Source of the DNA: DATMER01 sp963844885
GTDB taxonomy: Bacteria > Acidobacteriota > Thermoanaerobaculia > Multivoradales > UBA5704
NCBI GenBank assembly: GCA_963844885.1
Contig: CAWJQA010000012.1
Span: 1,054,001-1,118,000 of the forward strand
Direction of reading: 5' to 3'
Length of the DNA stretch: 64,000 nucleotides
Both the position numbers and the translations under genes were made by a program. The notes beneath the pieces are model-generated. The model saw only the letters and a list, made by a program, of their open reading frames with translations. It did not search any database and was not told the origin of the DNA. Positions within the stretch are counted from its first letter, which is position 1. Every line of letters starts with the position of its first letter. Shown here in pieces: positions 48,232 to 56,697 of this stretch.

Positions 48232-48253
48232 CCACTGTCTGATGCTTACATCG

Positions 48254-48290
48254 ATCACCTGGCACCATGAGGCGCCAGGTGATGTTTTGT
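48254..48290 (+). terminator. intrinsic terminator-like hairpin before the sortase gene
   Basis: ATCACCTGGC (48254-48263) and GCCAGGTGAT (48274-48283), 10 bp, followed by GTTTTGTTG. It separates substrate and sortase genes and may keep sortase expression lower than that of its substrate. Confidence 0.6.
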
Positions 48291-48306
48291 TGAGGGGAGA
48301 GGTCCG

Positions 48307-48945
48307 ATGATCCGCGACGCCCGGGCCGTCCGAAGCAGACGATCGGCCTGGATCTGGGCGGAGCGCGCCCTCCTCCTGGCCGGCGTCCTCTGCCTGGGAA
48401 TCTGGCTCTGGTCCTGGCTGGATACGCGGACGTTCGAGGCGCGGCAGAACGAAATCCTGGAACGGACCCTGGCGTCCGCCGCGGATACGGACTCGCTGGC
48501 GTCCTTCCAGCGCGCGGAAAAGAAGCTGCGGAGCCCACCTCCGGAAGAGGGAGAGCTCCTCGGCCGCATCGAGATTCCACGCCTGGGCGTCAGCGCCGTC
48601 GTGCTGGAAGGGGTCGGCAAGCAGACCCTCCGGCGCGCTGCCGGCCACATCCCGGCCACCGCTCTGCCCTCCGAGGAGCAGGGAAACGTCGGCATCGCCG
48701 CCCACCGGGATGGTTTCTTCCGAGGTCTCAAGGACATTCGTAAAAATGACACGATCGAGCTGGCCACGCTCGACGGCACCCGCCGCTACCGGGTCGAATG
48801 GACGAAGATCGTCGAGCCCACCGAGACCTCCGTCCTGGCGCCGACCGGCGAGCCGGCCCTCACCCTGGTCACCTGCTACCCGTTCTACTACGTCGGCGCC
48901 GCCCCCAAGCGTTTCATCGTCCGCGCGATCCGCATGGAGAGATAG
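48307..48945 (+). CDS. class D sortase
   Basis: 212 residues. A membrane anchor (LLLAGVLCLGIWLWSWL, about residues 23-39) is followed by the sortase beta-barrel: LGRIEIPRLGVSAVVLEGV, NVGIAAHRDGFFRGL with the catalytic His, and TLVTCYPFYYVGAAPKRFIVRA with the catalytic Cys and Arg. TLVTCYPF and the short N-terminus fit class D. It would join the upstream LPNTA protein to an amine acceptor on the outer face of the inner membrane. Confidence 0.85.
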   Translation: MIRDARAVRSRRSAWIWAERALLLAGVLCLGIWLWSWLDTRTFEARQNEILERTLASAADTDSLASFQRAEKKLRSPPPEEGELLGRIEIPRLGVSAVVLEGVGKQTLRRAAGHIPATALPSEEQGNVGIAAHRDGFFRGLKDIRKNDTIELATLDGTRRYRVEWTKIVEPTETSVLAPTGEPALTLVTCYPFYYVGAAPKRFIVRAIRMER

Positions 48946-48981
48946 GCTCCCTCCCCGCGCCGGTGCGCGGGAGAGGGAGCC
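48945..48981. terminator. strong bidirectional hairpin
   Basis: GGCTCCCTC-CCCGCGC and GCGCGGG-A-GAGGGAGCC pair over 16 bp with one bulged A and a CGGT loop. Between the convergent sortase and NYN genes. It shares the CCCTC/GAGGG theme of the dispersed repeat but not its full sequence. Confidence 0.55.
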
Positions 48982-49001
48982 CGGTTCTTGTCGAGCCCGC
49001 C

Positions 49002-50537
49002 TTACCGCCGGCCGATGCTGACGGGCGCTTCGTTGCCCTTGGCGAAGCCGGTGACCACGTAGGTGCCCGAGCGCTGGTCCTTCTTGAGGCGGATGATGTT
49101 CTTCCGCTCGGCGTCCTCCAGCAGCTCGGAGAAGCTCGCGTAGCCGTAGTAGCCCTCGTTGAAGGAGGGCTTCTTGCGCTGCATCGTCTGCTTGATCATC
49201 GAGCCCCAGAGCACGTCCTTGTTCTCGCGGAGCAGCGCCTGAATGGCGTCGATCATCAGGCTGAACGCCTCGGCGGTCTTCTTGTTGAGGCCGTCGAGCT
49301 TGGGGCCTTTCTGAGTGTCCCGCCAGACGTCCTCGTAGTAGAGGAACTCGTCGCAGTTGTCGATCAGCAGCGCCGATGACGAGTTTTTCACTCCCACCCC
49401 GATCACGTACTTGTTGTTCTCCTTGAGCTTGGAGACCAGCGGCGAGAAGTCGCTGTCTCCCGACAGGATCACGAAGGTGTCCAGGTGCTCCTTGGAGTAC
49501 GACAGATCCATGGCGTCGACGACCATCTTGATGTCGGCGCTGTTCTTGCCCGAGTAATACTTCTGGGGGATGTCGATCAGCTCGATGGCGGACTCGTGGA
49601 AGGGGCGCTTGTATTCGCTGTAGCGCTCCCAGTCGGCGTACGCCTTCTTGACGATGATCTTGCCCTTCTCCAGCAGGCGCTCCATGATCAGCTCGATGTC
49701 GAACTTGCCCACTTCGGAGTCGCGGACGCCGAGGGCGATGTTCTCGAGGTCGCAGAACATGGCGATCTTCCGCTCGTCGGCGACGCGCTGGCGTTCGGGG
49801 ACGCTGATGACGATCTCGCGTGAGAGGGACTCGACCTCGCTGGCCGGCACGATGAACGTGTCGCGGGAGCGGGGGGTGGAGATCATCACGGGAGCGACGG
49901 GCGCGGCGATGCGGCGGGGGGCGGGCTCTTCGAAGACCGGCTCCTCGCGGAAGAGCTCTTCGCTTTCTTCGGCCTCACCCGGCGCAGGAGCGGAGGCGGG
50001 TGCCGCGGCGCGGCCTTCTTTGCGGCGGCCCCGGCTGCGGCGGGGACGGCGGCGGCGGCTTTCGCGCGCGGCTTCGTCCTGGGCCTCGGTGCCCTGGGCT
50101 TCGGCGGCGGCGCCTTCGGCCTCGCCGGCCCCGCCGGCCCCGCCGGCTGCCACCACGACCTCGTCCTCGTCGTCCTCATCCTCGTCGTCCTCGTCCTCGA
50201 CAGCCATGGCTTCTCCGGCCATCTCTTCGGGGAGGGCCTCGGGGCGGCTGTAGTAGCGGGGCTCCTCGGGCTGCTCGGGCTCCGGCTCCCAGGCGGCGGG
50301 ACGGGCCGCCGGCTCGAACTCGGGCACCGGCTCATGGCGCCAGTCGGGCTCGACCTCCTTCAGATAGGAAGGGGTGGGAGGAGCGCTTTCAGCAGAGACG
50401 GACGTCGGAGGCTCCGGGGCGGGTGGGGGCGGGGGAGTCGAGGCGGCCTGCTCGTGGGGCTTGTCCCTCTTGTCGTGCTTCTCGTGCTTTTCTTCGTTGG
50501 CGCCCTCGGCTGTGGGGCGCAGCCACCATGGTGTCAA
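49002..50537 (-). CDS. NYN-domain (LabA/DUF88) ribonuclease-like protein with C-terminal LOTUS-like domain
   Basis: Up to 511 residues from a TTG; the start is uncertain because the first 250 residues are low-complexity (Pro, Glu, Ala; an Asp/Glu run near residue 120). The PIN-like NYN core is intact: KIAMFCDLENIALGV, SADIKMVVDAMDLSY, TFVILSGDSDFSPLVSKLKE and VIGVGVKNSSSALLIDNCDEFLY carry the acidic metal-binding residues. The C-terminal part (LLRENKDVLWGSMIKQTMQRKKPSFNE...YASFSELLEDAE) matches OST-HTH/LOTUS RNA-binding domains. Probably an RNA-processing factor. Confidence 0.8.
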   Translation of the reverse strand: MTPWWLRPTAEGANEEKHEKHDKRDKPHEQAASTPPPPPAPEPPTSVSAESAPPTPSYLKEVEPDWRHEPVPEFEPAARPAAWEPEPEQPEEPRYYSRPEALPEEMAGEAMAVEDEDDEDEDDEDEVVVAAGGAGGAGEAEGAAAEAQGTEAQDEAARESRRRRPRRSRGRRKEGRAAAPASAPAPGEAEESEELFREEPVFEEPAPRRIAAPVAPVMISTPRSRDTFIVPASEVESLSREIVISVPERQRVADERKIAMFCDLENIALGVRDSEVGKFDIELIMERLLEKGKIIVKKAYADWERYSEYKRPFHESAIELIDIPQKYYSGKNSADIKMVVDAMDLSYSKEHLDTFVILSGDSDFSPLVSKLKENNKYVIGVGVKNSSSALLIDNCDEFLYYEDVWRDTQKGPKLDGLNKKTAEAFSLMIDAIQALLRENKDVLWGSMIKQTMQRKKPSFNEGYYGYASFSELLEDAERKNIIRLKKDQRSGTYVVTGFAKGNEAPVSIGRR

Positions 50538-50718
50538 GGTTCTCGATCCTTTCCCGGGCCCGTGGCGGGGCCCGCTGGAGTGCGGTCGGTCGTCATTGTC
50601 GGTTGAACGGCTAAATACACGTCGGAGCTACAGGTCGGGCCACGGCGGCGGGGGGGCGGACCGGACAGCCGGCGGGATTCTACCATAGAGTCCCGAAGCG
50701 ACAGAGGTGGAAGGGGCT
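50538..50718. other. intergenic region
   Basis: No gene seen. It must hold the promoter for the NYN gene; no convincing boxes were found. Confidence 0.4.
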
Positions 50719-50770
50719 TGCCCCCTCTCCCCCGGCACGGGAGAGAGGGCCGGGGAGAGGGGGAATGGGA
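50719..50770 (-). repeat. CCCTCTCCC palindromic repeat, inverted copy
   Basis: On the minus strand this reads TTGATCCCATTCCCCCTCTCC and on through the palindrome, aligning base for base with 60471-60522. The TGA at its start is directly next to, and in phase with, the stop codon of the 50771-51079 gene. Confidence 0.75.
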
Positions 50771-51079
50771 TCAATCCAGATCGAAGGGCCGGTGGGGGCG
50801 TCCCTCGTCCGGCTCTTCTTCGGCGCGGCGCAAGGCCTCGCGGAATTTCTCTTCGAGGAGCCGGTCGCGGTCCTTCAAGGCCGCGACCTCGCGCTGGAAG
50901 ACGTCCTCGGCCCGGGACTTGTCCTCGTCGAGCCCCTTGAGGAGGGCGTCGAAATCCTTGCCGCCAGCCGGCGCCTGCTTGGGCTTGCGGTGCGAGAGAA
51001 CCTGCCCGGTCTCGGCGTCGACGACCAGATCCGAGTCGCAGCCGGGGCAGCGGACGGTCAGCTTCCGGGTTTCACTCAC
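50771..51079 (-). CDS. small zinc-ribbon and coiled-coil protein
   Basis: 102 residues from a GTG. VRCPGCDSDLVVDAETGQVLSHRKP is a one-knuckle zinc-ribbon-like start, followed by a charged helical part (FDALLKGLDEDKSRAEDVFQREVAALKDRDRLLEEKFREALRRA). Its stop lies at the edge of the dispersed repeat. Function unknown. Confidence 0.6.
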   Translation of the reverse strand: MSETRKLTVRCPGCDSDLVVDAETGQVLSHRKPKQAPAGGKDFDALLKGLDEDKSRAEDVFQREVAALKDRDRLLEEKFREALRRAEEEPDEGRPHRPFDLD

Positions 51080-51117
51080 TCTTCAATTGTACCTGACTTC
51101 TGGTACGGTATGGCGTC

Positions 51118-51690
51118 ATGAGCACCCCTGAGAGCCTTCCCAGCCGAGACGCAGCCTGGCAGCTTCTCTGCCAGTACACGGAAAAAGAGGGCCTGCGCAA
51201 GCACGCGCTGGCGGTGGAGGCGTCGATGCGCCACTACGCCCGCCTCTATGGCGAGGACGAGGAGCTCTGGGGCCTCACCGGGCTGCTCCACGACTTCGAC
51301 TACGAGAGGTGGCCGGACGAGCAGAATCACCCCTACCGGGGCATCGAGATTCTCACCGCCCAGGGATATCCCGAGGTGATGCGGACGGCGATCCTGGGTC
51401 ATGCGCCCTACACCGGCGTGGCCCGGGAGACGCGCCTCGCCAAGGCGCTCTACGCCTGCGACGAGCTCTCCGGCTTCGTGACCGCGGTCGCCCTGGTGAA
51501 GCCGAGCAAGGCGGTCAAGGACGTGGACGTGGCGTCCGTGAAGAAGCGCTTCAAGGAGAAGTCCTTCGCGCGGGGCGTCCACCGCGAGGACATCTTCGCC
51601 GGCGCCGAGGAGCTGGGCGTGCCGCTCGACGAGCACGTCGCCAACGTGATTCAGGCGCTGCAGAACGAGTCGGCGCGGCTGGGGCTGTAG
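51118..51690 (+). CDS. HD-domain phosphohydrolase-like protein
   Basis: 190 residues. KHALAVEASMRHYARLYGED and LTGLLHDFDYERWPDEQNHPYRGIEIL carry the H...HD...H...D metal set of HDIG-type proteins; ILGHAPYTGVARETRLAKALYACDELSGF completes it. Close to the COG2316 group. Substrate unknown. Convergent with vapC. Confidence 0.75.
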   Translation: MSTPESLPSRDAAWQLLCQYTEKEGLRKHALAVEASMRHYARLYGEDEELWGLTGLLHDFDYERWPDEQNHPYRGIEILTAQGYPEVMRTAILGHAPYTGVARETRLAKALYACDELSGFVTAVALVKPSKAVKDVDVASVKKRFKEKSFARGVHREDIFAGAEELGVPLDEHVANVIQALQNESARLGL

Positions 51691-51704
51691 GCGGCGGACG
51701 CCCC

Positions 51705-52088
51705 TCAGATCAGGGCGACCAGCGGCAGCCCGGGGATGCGCTCGAAATGGCGCAGGTTCCGGGTGAGCAGGGAACCCGAGTGGTGGAGAACAATCCCTGC
51801 GATCAGGCTGTCGTTCTTGCCGATGACGGCGCCCTTGCGCTCAAGGGTCCTGTGGATCTCGGCGGCCTGATCGGCCGCCGCCGGACCGAGGGGGAGAGCC
51901 GGGATCCAGGCGAGGAGCAGGCGGATGTTCTTCTCCTGCTTCCAGGTCCGAACGCCCGCGAGAAGCTCGAAGCGGTTGACGACAGTAGTCCTGAGCCCTC
52001 CCAGACACCCCTCTCGGGCAAGCCAACTCACAGCCGGCTCAAAACCGTTGAGGAAGTCGATGAGGACATCGGTATCGACAAAGATCAT
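51705..52088 (-). CDS. vapC: VapC-type PIN-domain toxin
   Basis: 127 residues. MIFVDTDVLIDFLNG, a mid Glu (NRFELLAGVR), GKNDSLIAGIVLHHSGSLLTRNLRHFERIPGL supply the four acidic residues of a PIN RNase. Its ATG overlaps the vapB stop (TGATG). Confidence 0.85.
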   Translation of the reverse strand: MIFVDTDVLIDFLNGFEPAVSWLAREGCLGGLRTTVVNRFELLAGVRTWKQEKNIRLLLAWIPALPLGPAAADQAAEIHRTLERKGAVIGKNDSLIAGIVLHHSGSLLTRNLRHFERIPGLPLVALI

Positions 52089-52309
52089 CAGGCGGCGCGA
52101 AGATCCCGGAGAACCTCCCGGAAGTGCTCCGCCTCTTCGTCCGACAGGCTGCCGCTGATCTTGAGGAGGTCGTCGATCCTCTTGGGGGAAGGCTCGGCCG
52201 CCAGGAAGTCTTCCAGGGCCTCTACGATCAGGCCGGACACCTCTTTCTCCCCGGCAAGATCCTGAAGTCTGGCTCCCAACTCGTCCGGAATCTCGATCGT
52301 CGCGCGCAT
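52088..52309 (-). CDS. vapB: VapB-type antitoxin
   Basis: 73 residues. MRATIEIPDELGARLQDLAGEKEVSGLIVEALEDFL is a ribbon-helix-helix DNA-binding start; the acidic tail (SLSDEEAEHFREVLRDL) would wrap the toxin. Coupled to vapC and expected to autoregulate. Confidence 0.8.
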   Translation of the reverse strand: MRATIEIPDELGARLQDLAGEKEVSGLIVEALEDFLAAEPSPKRIDDLLKISGSLSDEEAEHFREVLRDLRAA

Positions 52310-52315
52310 AGATGT

Positions 52316-54301
52316 TTAGTTTACACCAGGATTCCGCCCGTCCGCAATACCATCCCCGATGGCGCGTCTACGACGAGGCGCCGGAACATACAGCGCCGCC
52401 CCCACCGCCAGCCCCACGGCGGCCAGCAGCATGCCGGCCAGGAAGGCCCTGGAGCGGTGCTCGCCGGGCGGGACCGGCTGCGCGCCCGGCACCTCCCAGA
52501 CCTGGCCGTCCTGGTCCTGGAAGACCGGGCGGAGCGGCGGTGGCAGGGTGGCGTCCGGGGCGGTCAGGATGTAGCGCACCCCCAGCTCGGCGTAGAGCGG
52601 ATGCCCGGGGTTGCCCAGCTCCGGCATCTCCCCCCACCAGCCGGTGAGGATCGGCTCCAGACGCCGCAGGTAGGCGGCCGGCGCCATCGGGTTGTAGACG
52701 CGGATGTCCGCCAGTCCGTAGAGAGTGGCGAGGTTCGGCGGGAAATCGCGGCCGAGGGCCGCCATCCGGCCGCCGTCCCGTAGATGGTCCTCCAGGAAGC
52801 GGATCGGCCCGGGCTCCGGGAGAAGCAGACGCTTCGGCATCGGCGGATTGGCCGGCAGGTGGGCCAGGAGCAGCTCGGCCGCGATCAGTCCCGCGGCGGC
52901 CGGCGCCGTCCACTTCTTCCCCAGGCCGGCCGTGAACAGGAGGACGCCCAGGATCAGGAAACGTCCCTGCCAGTGCAGCCACCCGATCCGGAGGGGCGCC
53001 AGCCGCCCGGGGTCGGCAAGATAGCCCCACGCGATCACCGTCCCCAGAACCGCGGCGGCCAGGATCACCGCCCAACGGCGAACCTCGCCGAGCCGGACCC
53101 GCTCCAGGGTACAGGCGCCCAGATACGCCAGGCTCAAGGCCAGGGGAAGCAGAAGCCGCCGGGTGCCCGGACCCCAGGGGGAGAGCAGAACCAGGCAGAG
53201 AACCGCGATCCCGAGGAAAAGCCGCTCTTGAGGCAGCCGCCTCGCCGGCCACAGCGCTAGCAGGACCGCCAGCAGCGTCACCGTCCCCACGAAGCCGGCC
53301 GCGTCCTCGTTCGTGTTGGTGAGCCCCCAGTAGTCGTCATAGCGGCTGTTGCCGAAGGCGTTCGGAGCCGCGATCTGCAGCCAGTGCTTCGCCAGGTCCC
53401 CGGCCACGTGCGTCGCCGGCCGGGATGCCCGCAGCGTCTGGGGGAGGTAGGCGATGGCCGGCAGCAACGCGGGCGCGGCGACCATCCCCGCCACCGCCAG
53501 GGCCGGCAAGGATCTCGAGGTCAAGCCCGCCGCCACCCCATAGACCGCCGCCACCCCCAGCGCATACGCCACCGTCTCCGGGTGTCCTCCCAGGAGCAGC
53601 GCGGCGGTCGTGATGGAGAGGAAAAGGAAGTCCTTCCTCTCTCCTGTCTGCCGGCAGCGGGCCAGGGCATAGAGGACCGGCGGCAGGAGGGCGGCGGAGT
53701 TGGCGATCGGCCAGCCGACCCAGAGGAGCACAAAGCCGCCGAGCCCGAAGGCCAGCGCTCCGGCGAGGGCCGGACCCTCTCCGAGATCTTGCCGGCGCAT
53801 CCAGGCATAGGTGAAAGTCAGAGCCAGAAGGACCCGCAGAGCCGCCATCACCCCCGCCGCCCGCCACCAGGGCAGGGGGAGCACGGCGAGCGCGATCGGC
53901 TGCAACGCCTGGGACTGCGGGTCCGCCAGCAGCGGCATGCCCTCTCCGGCGAGCGGGTTCCACAGCGGCCAGCGGCCCTCCCGGAACGCGGTCCGGACCG
54001 CGGCGAGCGACGGCGCGACGAGTTGAAGGAGATCTCCCTGGAGGAGATTGCCGTGGGGATCGACCGGCGCCAGGTTGCGGAACGGCACCTGACCCCGCAC
54101 GCCGTCGAGCGGCAGCAGGAGCTTGCCGCCGAAGAGCACCGATCCGAACAGCGCGAGCAGAACCAGCGTGAAAACCGCCAGGACCCGGACCGGGACCGCG
54201 TCGTACCACCGGCGGAGCGCGGACCAGAGAAGCAGCGCGAGCGCTCCGGCGTAGAGGCCGGGCAGAAGATCCACCGGGTTCCAGTCGGGGGTCGGAGGCA
54301 T
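52316..54301 (-). CDS. multi-spanning membrane protein, YfhO-like
   Basis: 661 residues from ATG 54301 (MPPTPDWNPVDLLPGLYAG). About a dozen spans. FGGKLLLPLDGVRGQVPF and GRWPLWNPLAGEGMPLLADPQSQALQP are the periplasmic loop motifs of YfhO-type GT-C proteins, which decorate cell-wall polymers or lipids. The C-terminal loop carries FPPNLATLYGLADIRVYNPMAP, also typical. It lies next to a polysaccharide-type ABC exporter but on the other strand. Confidence 0.7.
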   Translation of the reverse strand: MPPTPDWNPVDLLPGLYAGALALLLWSALRRWYDAVPVRVLAVFTLVLLALFGSVLFGGKLLLPLDGVRGQVPFRNLAPVDPHGNLLQGDLLQLVAPSLAAVRTAFREGRWPLWNPLAGEGMPLLADPQSQALQPIALAVLPLPWWRAAGVMAALRVLLALTFTYAWMRRQDLGEGPALAGALAFGLGGFVLLWVGWPIANSAALLPPVLYALARCRQTGERKDFLFLSITTAALLLGGHPETVAYALGVAAVYGVAAGLTSRSLPALAVAGMVAAPALLPAIAYLPQTLRASRPATHVAGDLAKHWLQIAAPNAFGNSRYDDYWGLTNTNEDAAGFVGTVTLLAVLLALWPARRLPQERLFLGIAVLCLVLLSPWGPGTRRLLLPLALSLAYLGACTLERVRLGEVRRWAVILAAAVLGTVIAWGYLADPGRLAPLRIGWLHWQGRFLILGVLLFTAGLGKKWTAPAAAGLIAAELLLAHLPANPPMPKRLLLPEPGPIRFLEDHLRDGGRMAALGRDFPPNLATLYGLADIRVYNPMAPAAYLRRLEPILTGWWGEMPELGNPGHPLYAELGVRYILTAPDATLPPPLRPVFQDQDGQVWEVPGAQPVPPGEHRSRAFLAGMLLAAVGLAVGAALYVPAPRRRRAIGDGIADGRNPGVN

Positions 54302-54361
54302 CGGCCGGAGTCTAACCCGTAGGGACGCGGCACGCCGCGCCCCGCTACGCCCCCGAGGCAC

Positions 54362-54560
54362 AATCTCAGTACGCAAGCCAAAATCTCAGGGGGATGGCTC
54401 AAAATCTCAGACCCCAAGCCCTTCCCCTGAGATTTCGGCTCGAAATCTCAGACCCCGAGCCCATCCCCTGAGATTTTGGCTTGAAATCTCAGTCCCCGAG
54501 GCCGTCCCCTGAGATTTCGGCTCGTAATCTCAGTCCCCGAGGCCGTCCCCTGAGATTTTG
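54362..54560. repeat. 41-bp tandem repeat with a 25-bp palindromic core
   Basis: Core: CTGAGATTTCG, loop GCT, CGAAATCTCAG; followed by a 16-base linker such as TCCCCGAGGCCGTCCC. Two complete units start at 54427 and 54468, a third at 54509 and a partial fourth at 54550; more degenerate AATCTCAG copies extend left to 54362. Linkers are conserved, so it is not a CRISPR. It fills the gap between the YfhO-like gene and the exporter. Confidence 0.85.
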
Positions 54561-54569
54561 CCTGCGCAC

Positions 54570-54597
54570 TTGACACCCCGGGGGGTGTGGGTTAGAA
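54570..54597 (+). promoter_or_regulatory. promoter of the ABC exporter operon
   Basis: TTGACA at 54570-54575, a 16-base spacer containing CCCCGGGG, and TTAGAA at 54592-54597, only 10 bases before the ATG, so the message would be nearly leaderless. It directly follows the 41-bp repeats. Confidence 0.45.
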
Positions 54598-54607
54598 GTG
54601 CCTTCCG

Positions 54608-55414
54608 ATGCTCCGGGTCGCCGGCCAGCTCTTTCGCTTCCGCGGCCTCCTGGCCACGCTGACCTCCCGCGAGCTCAAGGCGCGGTATCGGGGATCCGCG
54701 CTCGGGTTCCTCTGGTCGCTCGTCAACCCTCTCCTGCTGCTGACGGTCTACACCTTCGTCTTCAGCGTCGTCTTCCAGCCGCGGGTCGCCGGGGCGGACC
54801 CCTACGCGCTGTTCGTGGTCAGCGGCCTCTTCCCCTGGATCTGGCTTTCGACCTCGGCCCTCGAAGGCTCGATGTCGCTCATCGCCAACGGCGGCCTGAT
54901 CCGCAAGGCGGTGTTCCCGGCCGAGCTGCTCCCCATGGTCACGGTCCTCTCCAACCTGGTCCACCTCCTGCTGGCCATGCCGGTGGTCATGGCGGCGGTC
55001 GCGGCGAGCTGGATGCTCACCAGCCACGGCGCCGGCGGCCTCTCCATCGTCATGCTGCCGGCCGTGATCCTCCTCCAGCTCCCGCTCGTCTCCGGGCTGA
55101 CCCTGGGCGTCTCCGCCCTGACCGTCCACTTCAAGGACGTCCGCGACCTGCTCGCGAACCTGCTGACGCTGCTCTTCTTCGTGACTCCGGTCCTCTATCC
55201 GCTCGAATCGATCCGGCACCTCAAGCCGGTCTGGTGGCTGGTGCGCCTGAACCCGTTCACGCCGTTCACGCTCTCCTACCAGGAGGTGCTCTTCTACGGC
55301 CGCTGGCCCTCGCCCCAGCTCTGGATACAGATGGCCCTGGTCAGCGCCGCGGCGTGGCTGCTCGGCACGTGGCTCTTCGAGCGGCTGCGGGAGACGCTGG
55401 TGGAGGCGGTATGA
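54608..55414 (+). CDS. polysaccharide ABC exporter permease (Wzm type)
   Basis: 268 residues, six hydrophobic spans. LTSRELKARYRGSALGFLWSLVNPLLLLTVYTFVF is the classic ABC-2 start of O-antigen/teichoic acid exporters, and VTPVLYPLESIRHLKPVWWLVRLNPFTPF the C-terminal block. It overlaps the ATPase gene by 4 bases. Confidence 0.9.
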   Translation: MLRVAGQLFRFRGLLATLTSRELKARYRGSALGFLWSLVNPLLLLTVYTFVFSVVFQPRVAGADPYALFVVSGLFPWIWLSTSALEGSMSLIANGGLIRKAVFPAELLPMVTVLSNLVHLLLAMPVVMAAVAASWMLTSHGAGGLSIVMLPAVILLQLPLVSGLTLGVSALTVHFKDVRDLLANLLTLLFFVTPVLYPLESIRHLKPVWWLVRLNPFTPFTLSYQEVLFYGRWPSPQLWIQMALVSAAAWLLGTWLFERLRETLVEAV

Positions 55415-56697
55415 GCGCGCCGGTTCCCCAGTCCCCGGCGATCCGGGTGGAGGGCCTCTCCAAGCTCTACCGCCGCTTCCTCCCCGGCGACCGCCTGCGC
55501 ACCCTCAAGAGCGCGCTGGTCGGCGGCAGCCTCACCCGCAATCTCCGCCCCGAGGACGCCATCGCCGCGCTGGAGCAGGTCGATTTCACGGTCGAGCACG
55601 GAGAGGCTTTCGGCATCATCGGCGGCAACGGCTCGGGCAAGTCGACGCTGCTCAAGCTGGTGGCCGGGATGCTCAAGCCGTCCGGCGGCCGGATCGTGGT
55701 CGATGGCCGCGTCGCCGCCCTGATCGAGCTGGGCGCCGGGTTCCACCCGGAGATCTCGGGACGGGAGAACGTCTTCATCAACGGCGCCGTGCTCGGCCTG
55801 TCGCGCAAGCTGATCGAGCGCCGCTACGACGAGATCGTCGAGTTCTCCGGCCTGGGCGCCTTCATGGAGGAGCCGGTCAAGAACTACTCCTCGGGGATGT
55901 ACGTGCGGCTGGGCTTCGCCGTCGCGATCCACACCGATCCGGACGTGCTTCTGGTCGACGAGGTGCTGGCGGTGGGAGACGAGGCGTTCGCCCACCGCTG
56001 CATCCGGCGGATCGAGGAGTTCCTCTCCAAGGGCAAGACGCTGCTTCTCGTCAGCCACTCCCTCGATCTCGTGGAGGGGGTCTGCGACCGGGTGCTCTGG
56101 CTCGAAAAAGGGGTGCAGCGACTGGTGGGGACGCCGCGCCGGGTGATCGACGCCTACCGCCAGGAGGTGGCCGAGGGGGAGGGCGAGGTACACGCCCGGG
56201 AAAACCGGCAGCGCGGTATGCAGCGCAATACGGAGACCGACGCGGACGGCGAGGCGCTGCGCTGGGGCTCCCGCGAGGCCGAGATCCTCGACGTGCGCCT
56301 GCTGGGCGCGGACGGCGAGCGCTACCATCTGGAGTCGGGCGAGCCGGCAGCCTTCGAGATCCGCGCCCGGGCGTCCAGCCCTTTGACCGACTTCGTGTTC
56401 GGGGTGATGGTATCCACCCCGCGGGGGATCGAGTGCTGGGGGACGAACACCGATCTCGCCGGCTTCGTCCCCGGCACGTTCGAGGGCGAGGCGACGGTGC
56501 GGCTGAGCTGCCCGGCCCTCCGCCTCGGCCCCGGCGACTACGTGGTCGACGCCGCGGTCCACGCCCGCGACGGCGCGCCCTACGACTACCGGCGCCGGGT
56601 GCTCTCCTTCACCATCAGCTCCCGCGAGCGGGGGGCCGGGATCTATTTTCCCGAGCACGGCTGGGAGTTTTCGGGCGGAGTCCGCTGGCAGGAATGA
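55411..56697 (+). CDS. polysaccharide ABC exporter ATPase (Wzt type)
   Basis: 428 residues. Walker A IIGGNGSGKSTLLKL, the exporter signature VKNYSSGMYVRLGFAVA and Walker B VLLVDEVLAVGD. A C-terminal domain of about 170 residues (SREAEILDVRLLG...FVFGVMVSTPRGIECWGTNT) is a Wzt carbohydrate-binding beta-sandwich, which recognises the end of a finished O-polysaccharide. Overlaps glycerate kinase by 4 bases. Confidence 0.9.
   Translation: MSAPVPQSPAIRVEGLSKLYRRFLPGDRLRTLKSALVGGSLTRNLRPEDAIAALEQVDFTVEHGEAFGIIGGNGSGKSTLLKLVAGMLKPSGGRIVVDGRVAALIELGAGFHPEISGRENVFINGAVLGLSRKLIERRYDEIVEFSGLGAFMEEPVKNYSSGMYVRLGFAVAIHTDPDVLLVDEVLAVGDEAFAHRCIRRIEEFLSKGKTLLLVSHSLDLVEGVCDRVLWLEKGVQRLVGTPRRVIDAYRQEVAEGEGEVHARENRQRGMQRNTETDADGEALRWGSREAEILDVRLLGADGERYHLESGEPAAFEIRARASSPLTDFVFGVMVSTPRGIECWGTNTDLAGFVPGTFEGEATVRLSCPALRLGPGDYVVDAAVHARDGAPYDYRRRVLSFTISSRERGAGIYFPEHGWEFSGGVRWQE

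Noticed and set aside
54362..54560. CRISPR array
   Set aside because: The segments between palindromes are nearly identical and only 16 bases long, and no cas gene is near.
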